Positions 8,967 through 18,248 of a stretch of DNA of 64,000 bases are shown here, piece by piece. How positions within the stretch are numbered: the first letter of the stretch is position 1; every line of letters begins with the position of its first letter. A program made the translations under genes and the position numbers. The DNA lies in assembly GCF_008000995.1 (NCBI RefSeq), contig NZ_CP042828.1:868001-932000 (forward strand), in the 5' to 3' direction. This DNA comes from Ruania zhangjianzhongii. GTDB lineage: Bacteria; Actinomycetota; Actinomycetes; Actinomycetales; Beutenbergiaceae. The notes under the pieces are model-generated. The model saw nothing but the letters and a program-made list of their open reading frames with translations, did not search any database and was not told the origin of the DNA.

Positions 8967-9640
8967 CCACTGTGCTACCGACCCGGGCGAACGCCGCACC
9001 GCCGAGTCCTGAGCGCCACCCCTCGTGGGCTCAGGTCGTCGCGCGGCTGTGCGCTGCCGTGGTCTCTGCCGGCGTGGTGCTGGTGCTGCACCAAGTGTTC
9101 GTGGCCAGCGGTCAGGGGCAGCACTGGGACGAGTCGGGGGCGGCCACCGCGGCGAGCGACCAGGGAACGCTGGCCCGTGTCGGCGCCTTCTTCCTGGAGG
9201 ATGTGACCGTACCGGTGCTGCTCGGCGGTCTGGCCGTAGCGGTGCTGGTGGCACTGGTCCGCCGCCGGGTGAGTGCCGCGATCGGCGCCGTGGTGCTGAT
9301 GGCCGCCGCCAACCTGACCACGCAGGTGCTCAAGCACGTGCTGCTGGACCGCCCGGACCTGGGCGTGACCTATGACCTGGCGAACTCCTTCCCCTCCGGG
9401 CACACCACCGCCGCCGCCACTGTGGCCGCCGTGCTCGTGCTGGTGACCGCACCACGATGGCGCCCGCTGGTGCTTCTCGGCGGTGGCGCGTACGCGGTGC
9501 TCTGCGGCTGGGCCACGCTGACCAACGGCTGGCACCGCCCTTCGGACGTGCTCGCCGCGTTCGCGGTGGTGGCCGCCTGGTACTTCCTCGTGCGGGCCGC
9601 ACTGCTGTGGATCTCACCGGAGCCGGCCCGACGGCGGTAG
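8963..9640 (+). CDS. PAP2-superfamily membrane phosphatase
   Basis: 225 aa with about six membrane segments. Acid-phosphatase motifs are present: Lys124 and Arg130-Pro131 (motif 1), Pro-Ser-Gly-His at 144-147 (motif 2), and His191/Asp195 (motif 3). The motif-3 Arg that normally sits six residues before the catalytic His is Thr185 here, a deviation also common in actinobacterial members with the GWHRPSD form. Expected to dephosphorylate a lipid phosphate or pyrophosphate at the membrane outer face. Translationally coupled to the upstream methyltransferase through an ATGA overlap, although no functional link is obvious. Confidence 0.87.
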   Translation: MTTVLPTRANAAPPSPERHPSWAQVVARLCAAVVSAGVVLVLHQVFVASGQGQHWDESGAATAASDQGTLARVGAFFLEDVTVPVLLGGLAVAVLVALVRRRVSAAIGAVVLMAAANLTTQVLKHVLLDRPDLGVTYDLANSFPSGHTTAAATVAAVLVLVTAPRWRPLVLLGGGAYAVLCGWATLTNGWHRPSDVLAAFAVVAAWYFLVRAALLWISPEPARRR

Positions 9641-9856
9641 TCGCCGTGCTCCCTGGCCGTAGCCCTGGTCTGGTGTAGAGCAGGTGGACAGAGCGCGTAT
9701 GGTGTGAACCGCTCCCCAGGATGCGACCAGGGTCGGTAGACCCGCCGGGTTACCGATCCGCATCGGGCCGCGATGGCATCTGCGTTGTACTGTCGGCCGC
9801 TAGGAGCGCCCCCGTCGTGCCGGGCCGGCACGAAGCCTGGAGTGAGGAAGGTCCGC

Positions 9857-12541
9857 GTGAGCAGCACTGCCCGCAAGCTGGTGATCGTCGAGTCCCCGGC
9901 CAAGGCACGCACGATCGCCGGTTACCTCGGCTCGGGTTTCGAGGTCGAGGCGAGCGTGGGCCACATCCGTGACCTGGCCCAGCCCTCGGAGCTGCCCGCG
10001 GAGATGAAGAAGGGGCCGTACAAGAAGTTCGCGATCGATGTGGACAACGGCTTCGACCCCTACTACGTGGTGGACGCGGACAAGAAGAAGAAGGTCGCCG
10101 AGCTGAAGAAGCTGCTCAAGGAGGCCGACGAGCTCTACCTCGCCACCGATGAGGACCGCGAGGGGGAGGCCATCGCGTGGCACCTGCTCGAGGTTCTCAA
10201 GCCGAAGGTGCCGGTCAAGCGGATGGTCTTCCACGAGATCACTCGGGAGGCGATCGACCGCGCCCTGGCCTCCACCCGGGACCTGGACACCCGGTTGGTG
10301 GATGCCCAGGAGACCCGCCGGTTGCTGGACCGGCTGTACGGCTACGAGGTCTCCCCGGTGCTCTGGCGCAAGGTCCGCCAAGGCCTGAGCGCGGGCCGGG
10401 TGCAGTCCGTGGCCACTCGGATGGTGGTCGAGCGCGAACGCGAGCGGATGGCCTTCCGGTCCGCCGAGTACTGGGACGTGCGCGGGGAGTTCACCGGCGG
10501 CCGGGGGGCCACGGCCGGCACCACCTTCGGCGCCCGGCTGGTGAGTGTGGACTCCCAGCGGGTCGCCACCGGTAAGGACTTCCGCGACGACGCCACCTTG
10601 CGCTCCAGCTCCGTGCTGCACCTGGATGAACAGGCTGCGCACGCCCTGGTGACCGCCCTGGAGAACACCCAGGTCGCCGTCACCTCGGTGGAGGAGAAGC
10701 CCTACACCCGCCGCCCGGCGGCACCGTTCACCACCTCCACGCTGCAGCAGGAGGCCTCCCGGAAGCTGCGGATGAACTCCCGCCAGGCGATGCGGGTGGC
10801 GCAGGGCCTGTACGAGAACGGGTACATCACCTACATGCGTACCGACTCGGTGGCGCTGTCCGGGCAGGCGATCAACGCCGCCCGCCGCCAGGCCACCGAG
10901 CTGTACGGCGGGGACTTCGTGCCGGAGAAGCCGCGCTTCTACGCCTCCAAGTCCAAGGGGGCGCAGGAGGCACACGAAGCGATCCGGCCCGCCGGGGACT
11001 CCTTCCGTACCCCCGCTCAGGTCTCCGGCGCGCTGCGCGGGGACGAGTTCCGCCTGTACGAGCTGATCTGGAAGCGCACCGTCGCCTCGCAGATGGCCGA
11101 TGCGAAGGGCTCGACGGCGTCGGTCCGGCTGGCCGGGACCGCTGCCGATGGCCGCGTGGCCGAGTTCGCCGCCTCCGGCACCGTGATCACGTTCCGCGGT
11201 TTCCTCGCCGCTTACGAGGAGGGCCGGGACGCCGGCCGGTACGAGGAGGGCGACGGCAAGAATGCCCGGCTGCCCGACCTGCAGGCCAAGGACGAGGTGG
11301 CCACTGAGTCGCTGACCGCAGACGGGCACGAGACCTCCCCGCCGCCGCGGTACACCGAAGCCAGCCTGGTCAAGGCGCTGGAGGAGCGCGGTATCGGCCG
11401 TCCGTCCACGTACGCGGCGACGATCTCGGTGATCACCGACCGCGGCTATGTCCTCCGACGTGGGCAGGCGCTGGTGCCCAGCTGGGTGGCGTTCTCCGTG
11501 GTGCGGCTGCTCGAGGCGCACTTCCCGCGGCTGATCGACTACGACTTCACCGCAGAGATGGAGTCCGACCTGGACCGGATCGCCGCCGGCGAGGCGGACC
11601 GGGTCGACTGGCTGGCCGGCTTCTACTTCGGCCACGACGGCGCCGAAGGGCTCCAGTCGCTGGTGGAGGACCTCGGGGAGATCGACGCCCGAGCGATCAA
11701 CTCCATCGATCTGGGCGACGGCATCACCCTGCGGGTCGGGCGCTACGGTCCCTACCTCGAGGGGCCACCGGCCGAAGAGGGCGGGCAGGCCAAGCGCGCT
11801 TCGGTCCCCGATGACATCGCGCCCGACGAGCTCACTCTGGCCCGGGCCGCCGAGCTGTTCGAGGCGAGTGCCGAGGACGGCCGCGAGCTGGGCACGGACC
11901 CAGGCACCGGGCACACCATCATCGCGAAGAACGGCCGGTTCGGCCCGTACGTGACCGAGGTGCTCCCGGAGAGTGCGGAGCCGGCACCGGCGAAGGGGTC
12001 GAAGAAGGCCGCCAAGGCCAAGCCGCGCACCGCGTCCCTGTTCAAGAGCATGGACCTGGCGACCGTGGACCTGGAAGCCGCCCTGCGGCTGCTGTCCCTT
12101 CCCCGGGTGGTAGGTACCGATCCGGAGTCCGGGGACGAGATCACCGCCCAGAACGGCCGCTACGGCCCGTACCTGAAGAAGGGCACCGACTCTCGGTCGC
12201 TGACCAGCGAGGAGCAGCTCTTCGACCTGACGCTGGCCGAGGCGCTGGAGATCTACGCCCAGCCCAAGCGCGGCCGGGGAGCGAGCAGTGCCAAGGCACT
12301 CAAGGAGTTCGGCGAGGACCCGGTCTCCGGTAAGCAGGTGGTGGTCAAGGACGGCCGGTTCGGCGCGTACGTGACCGACGGCAGCACGAACGCGACGCTG
12401 CGGCAGGCGGACCCGGTGGAGACCCTCACCGCCGAGCGGGCCTATGAGCTGATCGCGGAGAAGCGGGCCAAGGGGCCGGCGAAGAAGCCAGCCAAGAAGG
12501 CACCGGCGAAGAAGAAGGCACCGGCGAAGAAGAAGGCGTGA
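9857..12541 (+). CDS. topA: DNA topoisomerase I (type IA)
   Basis: 894 aa. The TOPRIM domain starts with VIVESPAKA (about 10-18) and carries DEDREGEAIAWH (about 97-108) with the metal-binding acidic residues. The catalytic Tyr is residue 326 in TYMRTDS. GRVQSVATR and RPSTYA motifs are also present. Instead of zinc fingers it has four C-terminal 'GRYGPY/GRFGPYV' repeats, followed by a Lys/Ala/Pro-rich tail (last 20 or so residues), as in mycobacterial TopA, where the tail binds DNA. It relaxes negative supercoils by single-strand passage. The GTG at 9857 follows GGAAGG at the right spacing and begins right before the conserved KLVIVES. Confidence 0.96.
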   Translation: MSSTARKLVIVESPAKARTIAGYLGSGFEVEASVGHIRDLAQPSELPAEMKKGPYKKFAIDVDNGFDPYYVVDADKKKKVAELKKLLKEADELYLATDEDREGEAIAWHLLEVLKPKVPVKRMVFHEITREAIDRALASTRDLDTRLVDAQETRRLLDRLYGYEVSPVLWRKVRQGLSAGRVQSVATRMVVERERERMAFRSAEYWDVRGEFTGGRGATAGTTFGARLVSVDSQRVATGKDFRDDATLRSSSVLHLDEQAAHALVTALENTQVAVTSVEEKPYTRRPAAPFTTSTLQQEASRKLRMNSRQAMRVAQGLYENGYITYMRTDSVALSGQAINAARRQATELYGGDFVPEKPRFYASKSKGAQEAHEAIRPAGDSFRTPAQVSGALRGDEFRLYELIWKRTVASQMADAKGSTASVRLAGTAADGRVAEFAASGTVITFRGFLAAYEEGRDAGRYEEGDGKNARLPDLQAKDEVATESLTADGHETSPPPRYTEASLVKALEERGIGRPSTYAATISVITDRGYVLRRGQALVPSWVAFSVVRLLEAHFPRLIDYDFTAEMESDLDRIAAGEADRVDWLAGFYFGHDGAEGLQSLVEDLGEIDARAINSIDLGDGITLRVGRYGPYLEGPPAEEGGQAKRASVPDDIAPDELTLARAAELFEASAEDGRELGTDPGTGHTIIAKNGRFGPYVTEVLPESAEPAPAKGSKKAAKAKPRTASLFKSMDLATVDLEAALRLLSLPRVVGTDPESGDEITAQNGRYGPYLKKGTDSRSLTSEEQLFDLTLAEALEIYAQPKRGRGASSAKALKEFGEDPVSGKQVVVKDGRFGAYVTDGSTNATLRQADPVETLTAERAYELIAEKRAKGPAKKPAKKAPAKKKAPAKKKA

Positions 12542-12543
12542 AC

Positions 12544-12599
12544 TGACGGATATACGGCACGCTGTGCCACATATGGCACACCCTGCCGTATATCCGTCA
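12544..12599. terminator. long nested hairpin downstream of topA
   Basis: Outer arms 12544-12559 and 12584-12599 are perfect 16-bp reverse complements. Inside, after a 3x3 internal loop, arms 12563-12569 and 12574-12580 pair over 7 bp with a CATA loop. It has a TATA-containing core and no T-run. It sits 3 nt after the topA stop and before the convergent SRPBCC gene, so it probably acts as a two-way terminator. Confidence 0.65.
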
Positions 12600-12774
12600 C
12601 TTTGCCGGTCGCGGAGGCTGACGATGCCGCGCCTCGCGCCTCGAGCTCGCGGGAGGAGAACACTCCCACAGCAGCTGCGGGGCGCGAGGGTTGGACCATG
12701 GTGCTCAGCGTGCCGGACCGGCGCCCCCGCTGCGGTGGGCCTGTGGACAGCCGGCACGGGTCAGCCCGACCACC

Positions 12775-13248
12775 CTAGGTCGCGAGCAGCTCCTCGAGCC
12801 GGTCGAAGCCGTCGGTCATCCCGGTCTCCATCCCGGAGGAGACCATGCCGTCGCGCGCCTCCAGCGAGGGGTAGACCGCATGACCGCTCAGCTGGGTGCG
12901 CCCCTCCCCGAGGTCCTCGAAGCGGAGGGTCTCGATGCTGACCACGTCCGGGAAGCCGAGGAACTCGAACGTCTGGATGGCGATCTCGTTCTCCCGGACC
13001 GTGTGCAGGCTGCCGCGGAACTGGTACTCGTCGCCGCTCGGGTCGACGTGGGTGTAGGCGTAGGAGCCACCGGTGTGGAAGTCGTAGTGGTCGACCCGCA
13101 TCTCGTAGCCCCGCGGGCCAAGCCACTGGGAGACCCGGTCGGCGTCGGCGTAGGTGCTGAACACCTGCTCGACCGGGTAGTCGAACTCCCGGGTGAAGTC
13201 GACGAACGGGAGGCCGTCGGGGGCGGTGACGGTCAGTGCGTTGCTCAT
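12775..13248 (-). CDS. SRPBCC (AHSA1-like) family protein
   Basis: 157 aa, one START/Bet v1-like SRPBCC domain: FTREFDYPVEQVFSTYADADRVSQW at the start of the fold, a central GGSYAYTHVDPSG strand pair, and the closing helix (GMETGMTDGFDRLEELL) at the C-terminus. These domains form a hydrophobic cavity. Bacterial AHSA1-like copies paired with ArsR regulators are common and of unknown ligand. The ATG overlaps the stop of the upstream ArsR gene by 4 nt, so the two form one operon. Confidence 0.9.
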   Translation of the reverse strand: MSNALTVTAPDGLPFVDFTREFDYPVEQVFSTYADADRVSQWLGPRGYEMRVDHYDFHTGGSYAYTHVDPSGDEYQFRGSLHTVRENEIAIQTFEFLGFPDVVSIETLRFEDLGEGRTQLSGHAVYPSLEARDGMVSSGMETGMTDGFDRLEELLAT

Positions 13249-13631
13249 GATCTGCTCCTTGGTGTGTCCGGGCCGCTGGTGCGCCCCGGGGTGGTGTCGG
13301 TGTCTCGTGCGAGGACCGCATCGAGGTTGCGGAACTGGCTCTCCTTGACCAGCCGGTACTGATCGATCCAGGAGGTCATCGCCTCCAGTCGCGCGGGGTT
13401 GAGGTGCACGGGCCGGCGCTGCGCATCACGAGTGCGGGTGACCAGGCCGGCTTGTTCGAGTACCTGGATGTGTTTCGAGACCGCCTGGGTGGAGATGGGG
13501 AACGGCTCGGCGAGCTCGTTCACTGTGGCCGATCCCCGGCTCAGGCGGGCGATGAGCTGCCGCCGTACCGGATCGGCGAGCGCCATGAACGTGCGGTCCA
13601 GGCTCTCGTCGGTGTCGCCACTGTCGGCCAT
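13245..13631 (-). CDS. ArsR-type winged-helix regulator
   Basis: 128 aa. The winged helix covers about residues 10-95: LADPVRRQLIARLSRGSATVNELAEPF, then the recognition helix ISTQAVSKHIQVLEQAGLV and the wing TRDAQRRPVHLNPARL. The Cys ligands of metal-sensing ArsR proteins are absent, placing it in the non-metal branch usually found with SRPBCC genes. It most likely autoregulates its operon through the inverted repeat at 13657-13674. Confidence 0.9.
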   Translation of the reverse strand: MADSGDTDESLDRTFMALADPVRRQLIARLSRGSATVNELAEPFPISTQAVSKHIQVLEQAGLVTRTRDAQRRPVHLNPARLEAMTSWIDQYRLVKESQFRNLDAVLARDTDTTPGRTSGPDTPRSRS

Positions 13632-13656
13632 GACATCGTATCCAACCTGCTAGTTG

Positions 13657-13674
13657 TTCAACGGCTTGATTGAA
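13657..13674 (-). promoter_or_regulatory. TTCAA-N8-TTGAA inverted repeat upstream of the ArsR gene
   Basis: A perfect 5-bp inverted repeat with an 8-nt gap lies 26-43 bp before the start codon, next to a TTGAAC hexamer and a TACGAT -10-like element. A plausible autoregulatory operator; inferred from position. Confidence 0.4.
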
Positions 13675-13680
13675 TAAGGA

Positions 13681-13744
13681 TGGCGCGGGCGAGTGCCGAT
13701 GTCAAGGGGTAGTGGCGCGGGTAGGTGCCGATGTCAAGAAGTAG
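13681..13744. repeat. 32-bp tandem duplication
   Basis: Two adjacent 32-bp copies (13681-13712, 13713-13744) agree at 27 of 32 positions. Each contains GTGCCGATGTCAAG. They fill the divergent gap between the ArsR gene and the Gfo/Idh gene. Confidence 0.85.
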
Positions 13745-13796
13745 TGTGATGAGATGCCGGGCCACGTTCTCCCCCGGCCGCTCTACCCTGGGCCCT

Positions 13797-14819
13797 ATGC
13801 CGAGCCATGATGCTTCCTTCGGTCCTGCCCCTGCCGACGCTCCGCCACTGCGCTGGGGCATCCTCGGACCAGGTGGGATCGCGCGCCGGTTCGCCGGCGA
13901 CATCCCCGTCCACACCGCCGCGCAGATCGTCGCCGTCGGTTCCCGCAGCGCAGCGCGAGCGGCCGCGTTCGCGGCCGAATTCGACATCCCGACGGCGTAC
14001 GGCAGCTACGCCGAGCTCGTCGCCGATCCGGGCGTGGAGGCGGTCTATATCGCCACCCCGCACTCTGAGCATCTGGAGCATGCGTTGCTGGCGCTCGCGG
14101 CCGGCAAGCCGGTGCTGGTGGAGAAGTCGCTGACCCGGAACGCTGCCGAGGCGCGGGCGTTGTTCGATGCCGCCGCCGAGCGGAACCTGTTCGCGATGGA
14201 GGCGATGTGGACCCGGTTCCTGCCGCACATGATCGCCCTGCGCGCGATCATCGCCGCCGGGGAGATCGGACAGGTGCGCATGCTCACGGCCGAGCACGGG
14301 CAGGGACTGGACCACGTGGCCGATACCCACCGGCTGAAGAACCCGGCGCTGGCCGGTGGCGCGATGCTGGACCTGACCGTCTACCCGGTCTCCTTCGCCC
14401 ACGACGTGCTCGGCGTCCCGGACGAGGTGAGGGCACTGGGCACGCTCACCGACACCGGCGTGGACGCCAGCGAGGCGATCACCCTGCGCTACGGCGACAC
14501 CGCCCTGGCGATCCTCGGCGCGAGCCTGACTGCGGCCACACCGAATGCCGCAGCGGTGACCGGGAGCGCTGGACGGGTCGAGATCGCCGGGACCTTCTAC
14601 GCCCCCACCACCCTGACCATCCGCCCCCGGGAGGGCGAAGAGCGGCAGCTGTGCCCCGCCGTCGGCAGTGGCTTCGAGTACCAGGCGGCCGAGGTGGCCC
14701 GCCGGGTGCACGCCGGTGACCGGGAGTCGCCGCTGCACACCTGGGCCGGGACGGTCGAGGTGATGGCCACGATGGACGAGGCGCGGCGTCAGCTCGGGGT
14801 GCGGCTGCCGGGGGAGTGA
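13797..14819 (+). CDS. Gfo/Idh/MocA-family oxidoreductase
   Basis: 340 aa. The N-terminal Rossmann motif is WGILGPGGIARRF, and VLVEKSLTRN carries the Glu-Lys pair typical of the family (EKP in most members; here EKS). MEAMWTRFLPH and the HRLKNPALAGGAMLDLTVYPV stretch resemble the dimeric dihydrodiol dehydrogenase/xylose dehydrogenase-like subgroup. It should reduce or oxidise a sugar-like substrate with NAD(P). It stands alone, divergent from the ArsR operon, and is not part of the large sugar locus further on. A TACCCT hexamer lies 7 nt before the ATG and there is no good ribosome site, so the mRNA may be leaderless. Confidence 0.87.
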   Translation: MPSHDASFGPAPADAPPLRWGILGPGGIARRFAGDIPVHTAAQIVAVGSRSAARAAAFAAEFDIPTAYGSYAELVADPGVEAVYIATPHSEHLEHALLALAAGKPVLVEKSLTRNAAEARALFDAAAERNLFAMEAMWTRFLPHMIALRAIIAAGEIGQVRMLTAEHGQGLDHVADTHRLKNPALAGGAMLDLTVYPVSFAHDVLGVPDEVRALGTLTDTGVDASEAITLRYGDTALAILGASLTAATPNAAAVTGSAGRVEIAGTFYAPTTLTIRPREGEERQLCPAVGSGFEYQAAEVARRVHAGDRESPLHTWAGTVEVMATMDEARRQLGVRLPGE

Positions 14820-14859
14820 CGGCCTGGGGCGGAGCGGACCGAGTGTGGGCGGTTCCGGT

Positions 14860-14871
14860 TAGGGTGCTCGG
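14860..14871 (+). promoter_or_regulatory. -10-like TAGGGT directly before tmk
   Basis: TAGGGT (14860-14865) is followed by 6 nt and then the GTG start of tmk, with no ribosome site between, as expected for a leaderless transcript. Confidence 0.35.
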
Positions 14872-15492
14872 GTGAGCGGACTTTTCATCTCCTTCGAGGG
14901 CGGCGACGGCGCAGGGAAGACCACGCAGTTGACCCGCCTGGCCGAGTGGGTCGCCCAAGCGACCGGTCAGGAGGTGGTGCGCACCCGCGAGCCCGGCGGT
15001 ACCGAGCTGGGCCGCTCGCTGCGGCAGGTGCTGTTGCACGGCTCGGAGATCGACGCGCGCACCGAGGCGCTGCTGTTCGCCGCCGACCGGGCACACCACG
15101 TGGCGGCGCTGATCCGGCCGGCGCTGGCGCGCGGTGCCGTGGTGCTCACCGACCGGTACCTGGACTCGTCGGTGGCCTACCAGGGCGGCGGTCGGGAGCT
15201 GTCTGCGGAGCAGGTGGAAGAGCTGTCCCTGTTCGCCACCGACCACCTGCTGCCGGCGGTGACCGTGCTGCTGGACCTGGACCCGGTCCACCTGCCCGAG
15301 CGGCTCACCGGTGACCCGGACCGGCTGGAACGCGCCGGCGGCGAGTTCCACCGGCGCACTCGCGCAGCGTTCTTGGACCGGGCCGCACGGGACCCGGAGC
15401 GTTGGCTCGTGCTGGACGCCGCGCAGCCGGTGGACGTGCTGCACGCGCAGATCCGCGCACGGGTGGCGCCGCTGCTGGGGGGTGACCAGTGA
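14872..15492 (+). CDS. tmk: thymidylate kinase
   Basis: 206 aa. P-loop [10 protein letters not shown] at residues 9-18, the TREPGGT motif, and [12 protein letters not shown] (DRY/H motif) in the middle; LDPVHLPER begins the LID region. It phosphorylates dTMP to dTDP. The GTG start has no Shine-Dalgarno but sits 6 nt after a TAGGGT. The stop overlaps the start of holB by 4 nt; tmk-holB pairing is widespread in bacteria and supports both calls. Confidence 0.95.
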   Translation: MSGLFISFEGGDGAGKTTQLTRLAEWVAQATGQEVVRTREPGGTELGRSLRQVLLHGSEIDARTEALLFAADRAHHVAALIRPALARGAVVLTDRYLDSSVAYQGGGRELSAEQVEELSLFATDHLLPAVTVLLDLDPVHLPERLTGDPDRLERAGGEFHRRTRAAFLDRAARDPERWLVLDAAQPVDVLHAQIRARVAPLLGGDQ

Positions 15493-16625
15493 GCGTCTGG
15501 GGCGACCTGGTGGGGCAGGACCAGGCGGTCAGCACCCTGAGCAATGCGGTAGCCAATCCGACCGCGATGACCCATGCCTGGCTGATCACCGGCCCGCCCG
15601 GGTCGGGGCGGTCGGTGGCCGCCCGTGCCTTCGCCGCTGCCCTGCAGGACCCGGCGGACACGGCAGGGGAGGGCCACCAGGTCCGCACCGCGCTGGCTGG
15701 TACGCATGCGGATGTCACCGTGCTGACCACGGACAAGCCCAGCTTCGCCATCGACGAGGTGCGCGACTGGGTGCTGCTCGCGCAGCGGTCGCCGTCCCAG
15801 GGGCGCTACCGGGTGCTGATCGTGGAGGATGCCGACCGGATGCTCGAGCGCACCTCGAACGTGCTGTTGAAGGCGATCGAGGAGCCGCCGGCGCGCACGG
15901 TGTGGATCCTCTGCGCACCGAGCCCGGTGGACGTGCTGCCCACGATCCGCTCCCGCTGCCGGCTGGTGAATCTGCGCGTGCCTCCGGTGCAGGCGGTCGC
16001 CGATCTGCTGCACACCCGCGATGGCGTGGACCCTGAGCTGGCGCTCGCCAGTGCCCGCGCCGCGCAGAGCCACATCGGAGTCGCCCGCCGGCTCGCACTT
16101 CACCCCGAGGAGCGTGCCTACCGTGGCAAGGTCCTGCACCTGGCCACCGGGATCCGCGGGGTCGGGGATGCGGTGCTGGCCGCCCAGGAACTGGTCGATG
16201 ACGCCACGGAGCAGGCCAAGGCAGCCACCACCGAACGGGACGCGACAGAACGGGCTGAGCTGCTGCGGGCGCTCGGTGTGGAGCACGGTGCCCGGGTGCC
16301 GCCAGCGCTGCGCGCTCAGGTGCGTGGCCTGGAAGAGGATCAGAAGCGCCGGTCCAAACGCGCGCTCACGGATCTGCTCGATCGGTCGATGGTGGATCTG
16401 CTCTCCTTCTACCGGGACGTGCTGGTGATCCAGCTGCAAACGGGGACGGAGCTGGTGAACACCACCGAGGCGGATGCTGTGGCCGCACAGGCGCGCAGCA
16501 CTTCTGCCGAGCAGTCGCTGCGCCGGATGCAGGCGGTGGGGCTGGCCCGTACCAGGATCGCCACGAACGCGGCCCCGCTGCTGGCGATGGAAGCGCTCGC
16601 CGTGGCCCTGCGTCCGCAGGGCTGA
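15489..16625 (+). CDS. holB: DNA polymerase III subunit delta' (clamp loader)
   Basis: 378 aa. The AAA+ fold starts with [17 protein letters not shown]; the P-loop is GPPGSGRS, with Arg in place of the Walker A Lys, which is normal for the non-hydrolysing delta' subunit. The sensor region ([24 protein letters not shown]) and the Ser-Arg-Cys motif ([12 protein letters not shown]) are intact. It forms part of the pentameric loader of the beta clamp. Coupled to tmk. Confidence 0.94.
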   Translation: MSVWGDLVGQDQAVSTLSNAVANPTAMTHAWLITGPPGSGRSVAARAFAAALQDPADTAGEGHQVRTALAGTHADVTVLTTDKPSFAIDEVRDWVLLAQRSPSQGRYRVLIVEDADRMLERTSNVLLKAIEEPPARTVWILCAPSPVDVLPTIRSRCRLVNLRVPPVQAVADLLHTRDGVDPELALASARAAQSHIGVARRLALHPEERAYRGKVLHLATGIRGVGDAVLAAQELVDDATEQAKAATTERDATERAELLRALGVEHGARVPPALRAQVRGLEEDQKRRSKRALTDLLDRSMVDLLSFYRDVLVIQLQTGTELVNTTEADAVAAQARSTSAEQSLRRMQAVGLARTRIATNAAPLLAMEALAVALRPQG

Positions 16626-16636
16626 GTCCGCATGCA

Positions 16637-16648
16637 TAGACTGCGCCT
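16637..16648 (+). promoter_or_regulatory. -10-like TAGACT before the lipoprotein hydrolase
   Basis: TAGACT (16637-16642) followed by 6 nt and the GTG start; no ribosome site. Same layout as tmk. Confidence 0.35.
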
Positions 16649-18166
16649 GTGGTCTTGAGAAACTCGCGCCCCGTCACCGCCGCGCTCGCAACTGCCGGGG
16701 TGATCGCTCTGCTCGCTGGGTGCGCGACCTCCGCTCCGATGATCCAGCCGACAGCGGATGCTGCCCCGGTGCCGGAAGGCCTGGAGACCTACTACACCCA
16801 GGAGGTGGAGTGGAGCGAGTGCGGGGACGGGTTCGAGTGCGCGGACGTCACCGTGCCGATGGACTACGAGGAGCCGGAGGGGGAGACCATCACCATCGCC
16901 CTGAAGGTGCTGCAGGCCTCCGGGGAGTCCCGCGGATCGCTGTTCATCAACCCGGGCGGGCCCGGTGGTTCCGGTGTCGAGATGGTGGAGACCGCGGGGT
17001 CGTACTTCGGGGACGCGCTGCTGAGCAACTACGACATCGTCGGCTTCGACCCGCGCGGAGTGGGGGAATCGACAGCGGTGCGCTGCTATGACAGCGCCCA
17101 GCTGGACGAGATGTTCTCCCGCACCTACGACCTGACCACCAATCGCGGCTTCGACCGCTACGAGGCCGACCTGACTGCCTATGGCGAGGCCTGCGAGGCG
17201 AATACCGGCGAGCTCATCCACCACCTGGACACGGTGACGGCCGCACGCGACCTGGACGTGCTGCGGGCAGTGATGCAGCAGGCCACGCTCACCTACCTCG
17301 GCTTCTCCTACGGCACCTTCCTCGGCGCGATCTACGCCGAGCACTTCCCGGACAGCGTCGGGCGGCTGGTCCTCGATGGTGCCGTGGACCCGGCGCTGAA
17401 CTACAACGAGATCACCCAGGGGCAGATCGGCGGGTTCGAAGTGGCCTACCGCTCCTATCTGGAGGACTGCCTGAGCGGGACCGACTGCCCGTTCACCGGT
17501 GATGTGGATGCGGCGATGCGCCAGACGGTCGAACTTGTCGCGCAGCTCACCGACACCCCCGCCGACAGCGGTGATCCGGACCGGCCGGCCACGGACTCCG
17601 ACCTGTACAACGCGATCGTGATCGCGTTGTACAGCCCGCAGTCCTGGCAGGTACTCACGAGTGCACTGACCGCGCTGATCCAGGATGACGACGGTTCCCA
17701 GATCCGATACCTGTCCGACTTCGCGATGGAGCGTGACGACAATGGCGAGTACCCGGAGGACGAAGGCGCGTTCCGACTGATCGACTGCTCGGACTACCCG
17801 GTGGAGGTCAACCGTGCCGAGAGCCGGCAGCAGGCCGAGGCGAATGCGGAGCGCTCCGAACTTTTCGGCGAGGCGCTGAGCTACGGCGAGGTCGGCTGTG
17901 CCGCGATGCCGGTCGAGTCCGATGCAGTGCGCGAGCCGATCCACGCCGAGGGCACCCCGCCGATCGTGGTGGTCGGCACCTCCCGTGACCCGGCCACCCC
18001 GTATGAGTGGGCGGAGTCGATGGCCGAGCAGCTCGAATCCGGGGTGCTGATCAGCTACGACGGTGACGGGCACACTGCCTATGGCGGCGCGAGCCAGTGC
18101 GTGGACGAAGCCGTTGAGGCCTACCTCGTGGACGGTGTGGTGCCGGAGGACGGGCTGGCCTGCTGA
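16649..18166 (+). CDS. secreted TAP-like alpha/beta hydrolase lipoprotein
   Basis: 505 aa. A lipoprotein signal ends in LLAGC (Cys25). The alpha/beta hydrolase fold has the oxyanion motif NPGGPGGSG, DPRGVGES, and a nucleophile elbow GFSYGT with Ser220. The last 100 residues are a TAP-like C-terminal domain (VVGTSRDPATPYEWA, with the catalytic His in GDGHTAYG and a final Cys). This is the architecture of actinobacterial tripeptidyl aminopeptidase-like enzymes, anchored outside the membrane and probably releasing small peptides or cleaving esters. The start is a GTG 6 nt after a -10-like TAGACT. Confidence 0.9.
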   Translation: MVLRNSRPVTAALATAGVIALLAGCATSAPMIQPTADAAPVPEGLETYYTQEVEWSECGDGFECADVTVPMDYEEPEGETITIALKVLQASGESRGSLFINPGGPGGSGVEMVETAGSYFGDALLSNYDIVGFDPRGVGESTAVRCYDSAQLDEMFSRTYDLTTNRGFDRYEADLTAYGEACEANTGELIHHLDTVTAARDLDVLRAVMQQATLTYLGFSYGTFLGAIYAEHFPDSVGRLVLDGAVDPALNYNEITQGQIGGFEVAYRSYLEDCLSGTDCPFTGDVDAAMRQTVELVAQLTDTPADSGDPDRPATDSDLYNAIVIALYSPQSWQVLTSALTALIQDDDGSQIRYLSDFAMERDDNGEYPEDEGAFRLIDCSDYPVEVNRAESRQQAEANAERSELFGEALSYGEVGCAAMPVESDAVREPIHAEGTPPIVVVGTSRDPATPYEWAESMAEQLESGVLISYDGDGHTAYGGASQCVDEAVEAYLVDGVVPEDGLAC

Positions 18167-18248
18167 GGAGAAGTGTGGGCAGGCTCATGCTGAGCCGTTT
18201 TGCTCGGCGGTCTGGCCGCCAGGTACAGTGAGGCCCGCTGTTCTCAGC

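Noticed and set aside
9800-12757. 985-codon reverse open frame across topA
   Set aside because: Antisense to topA, with composition of a GC shadow.
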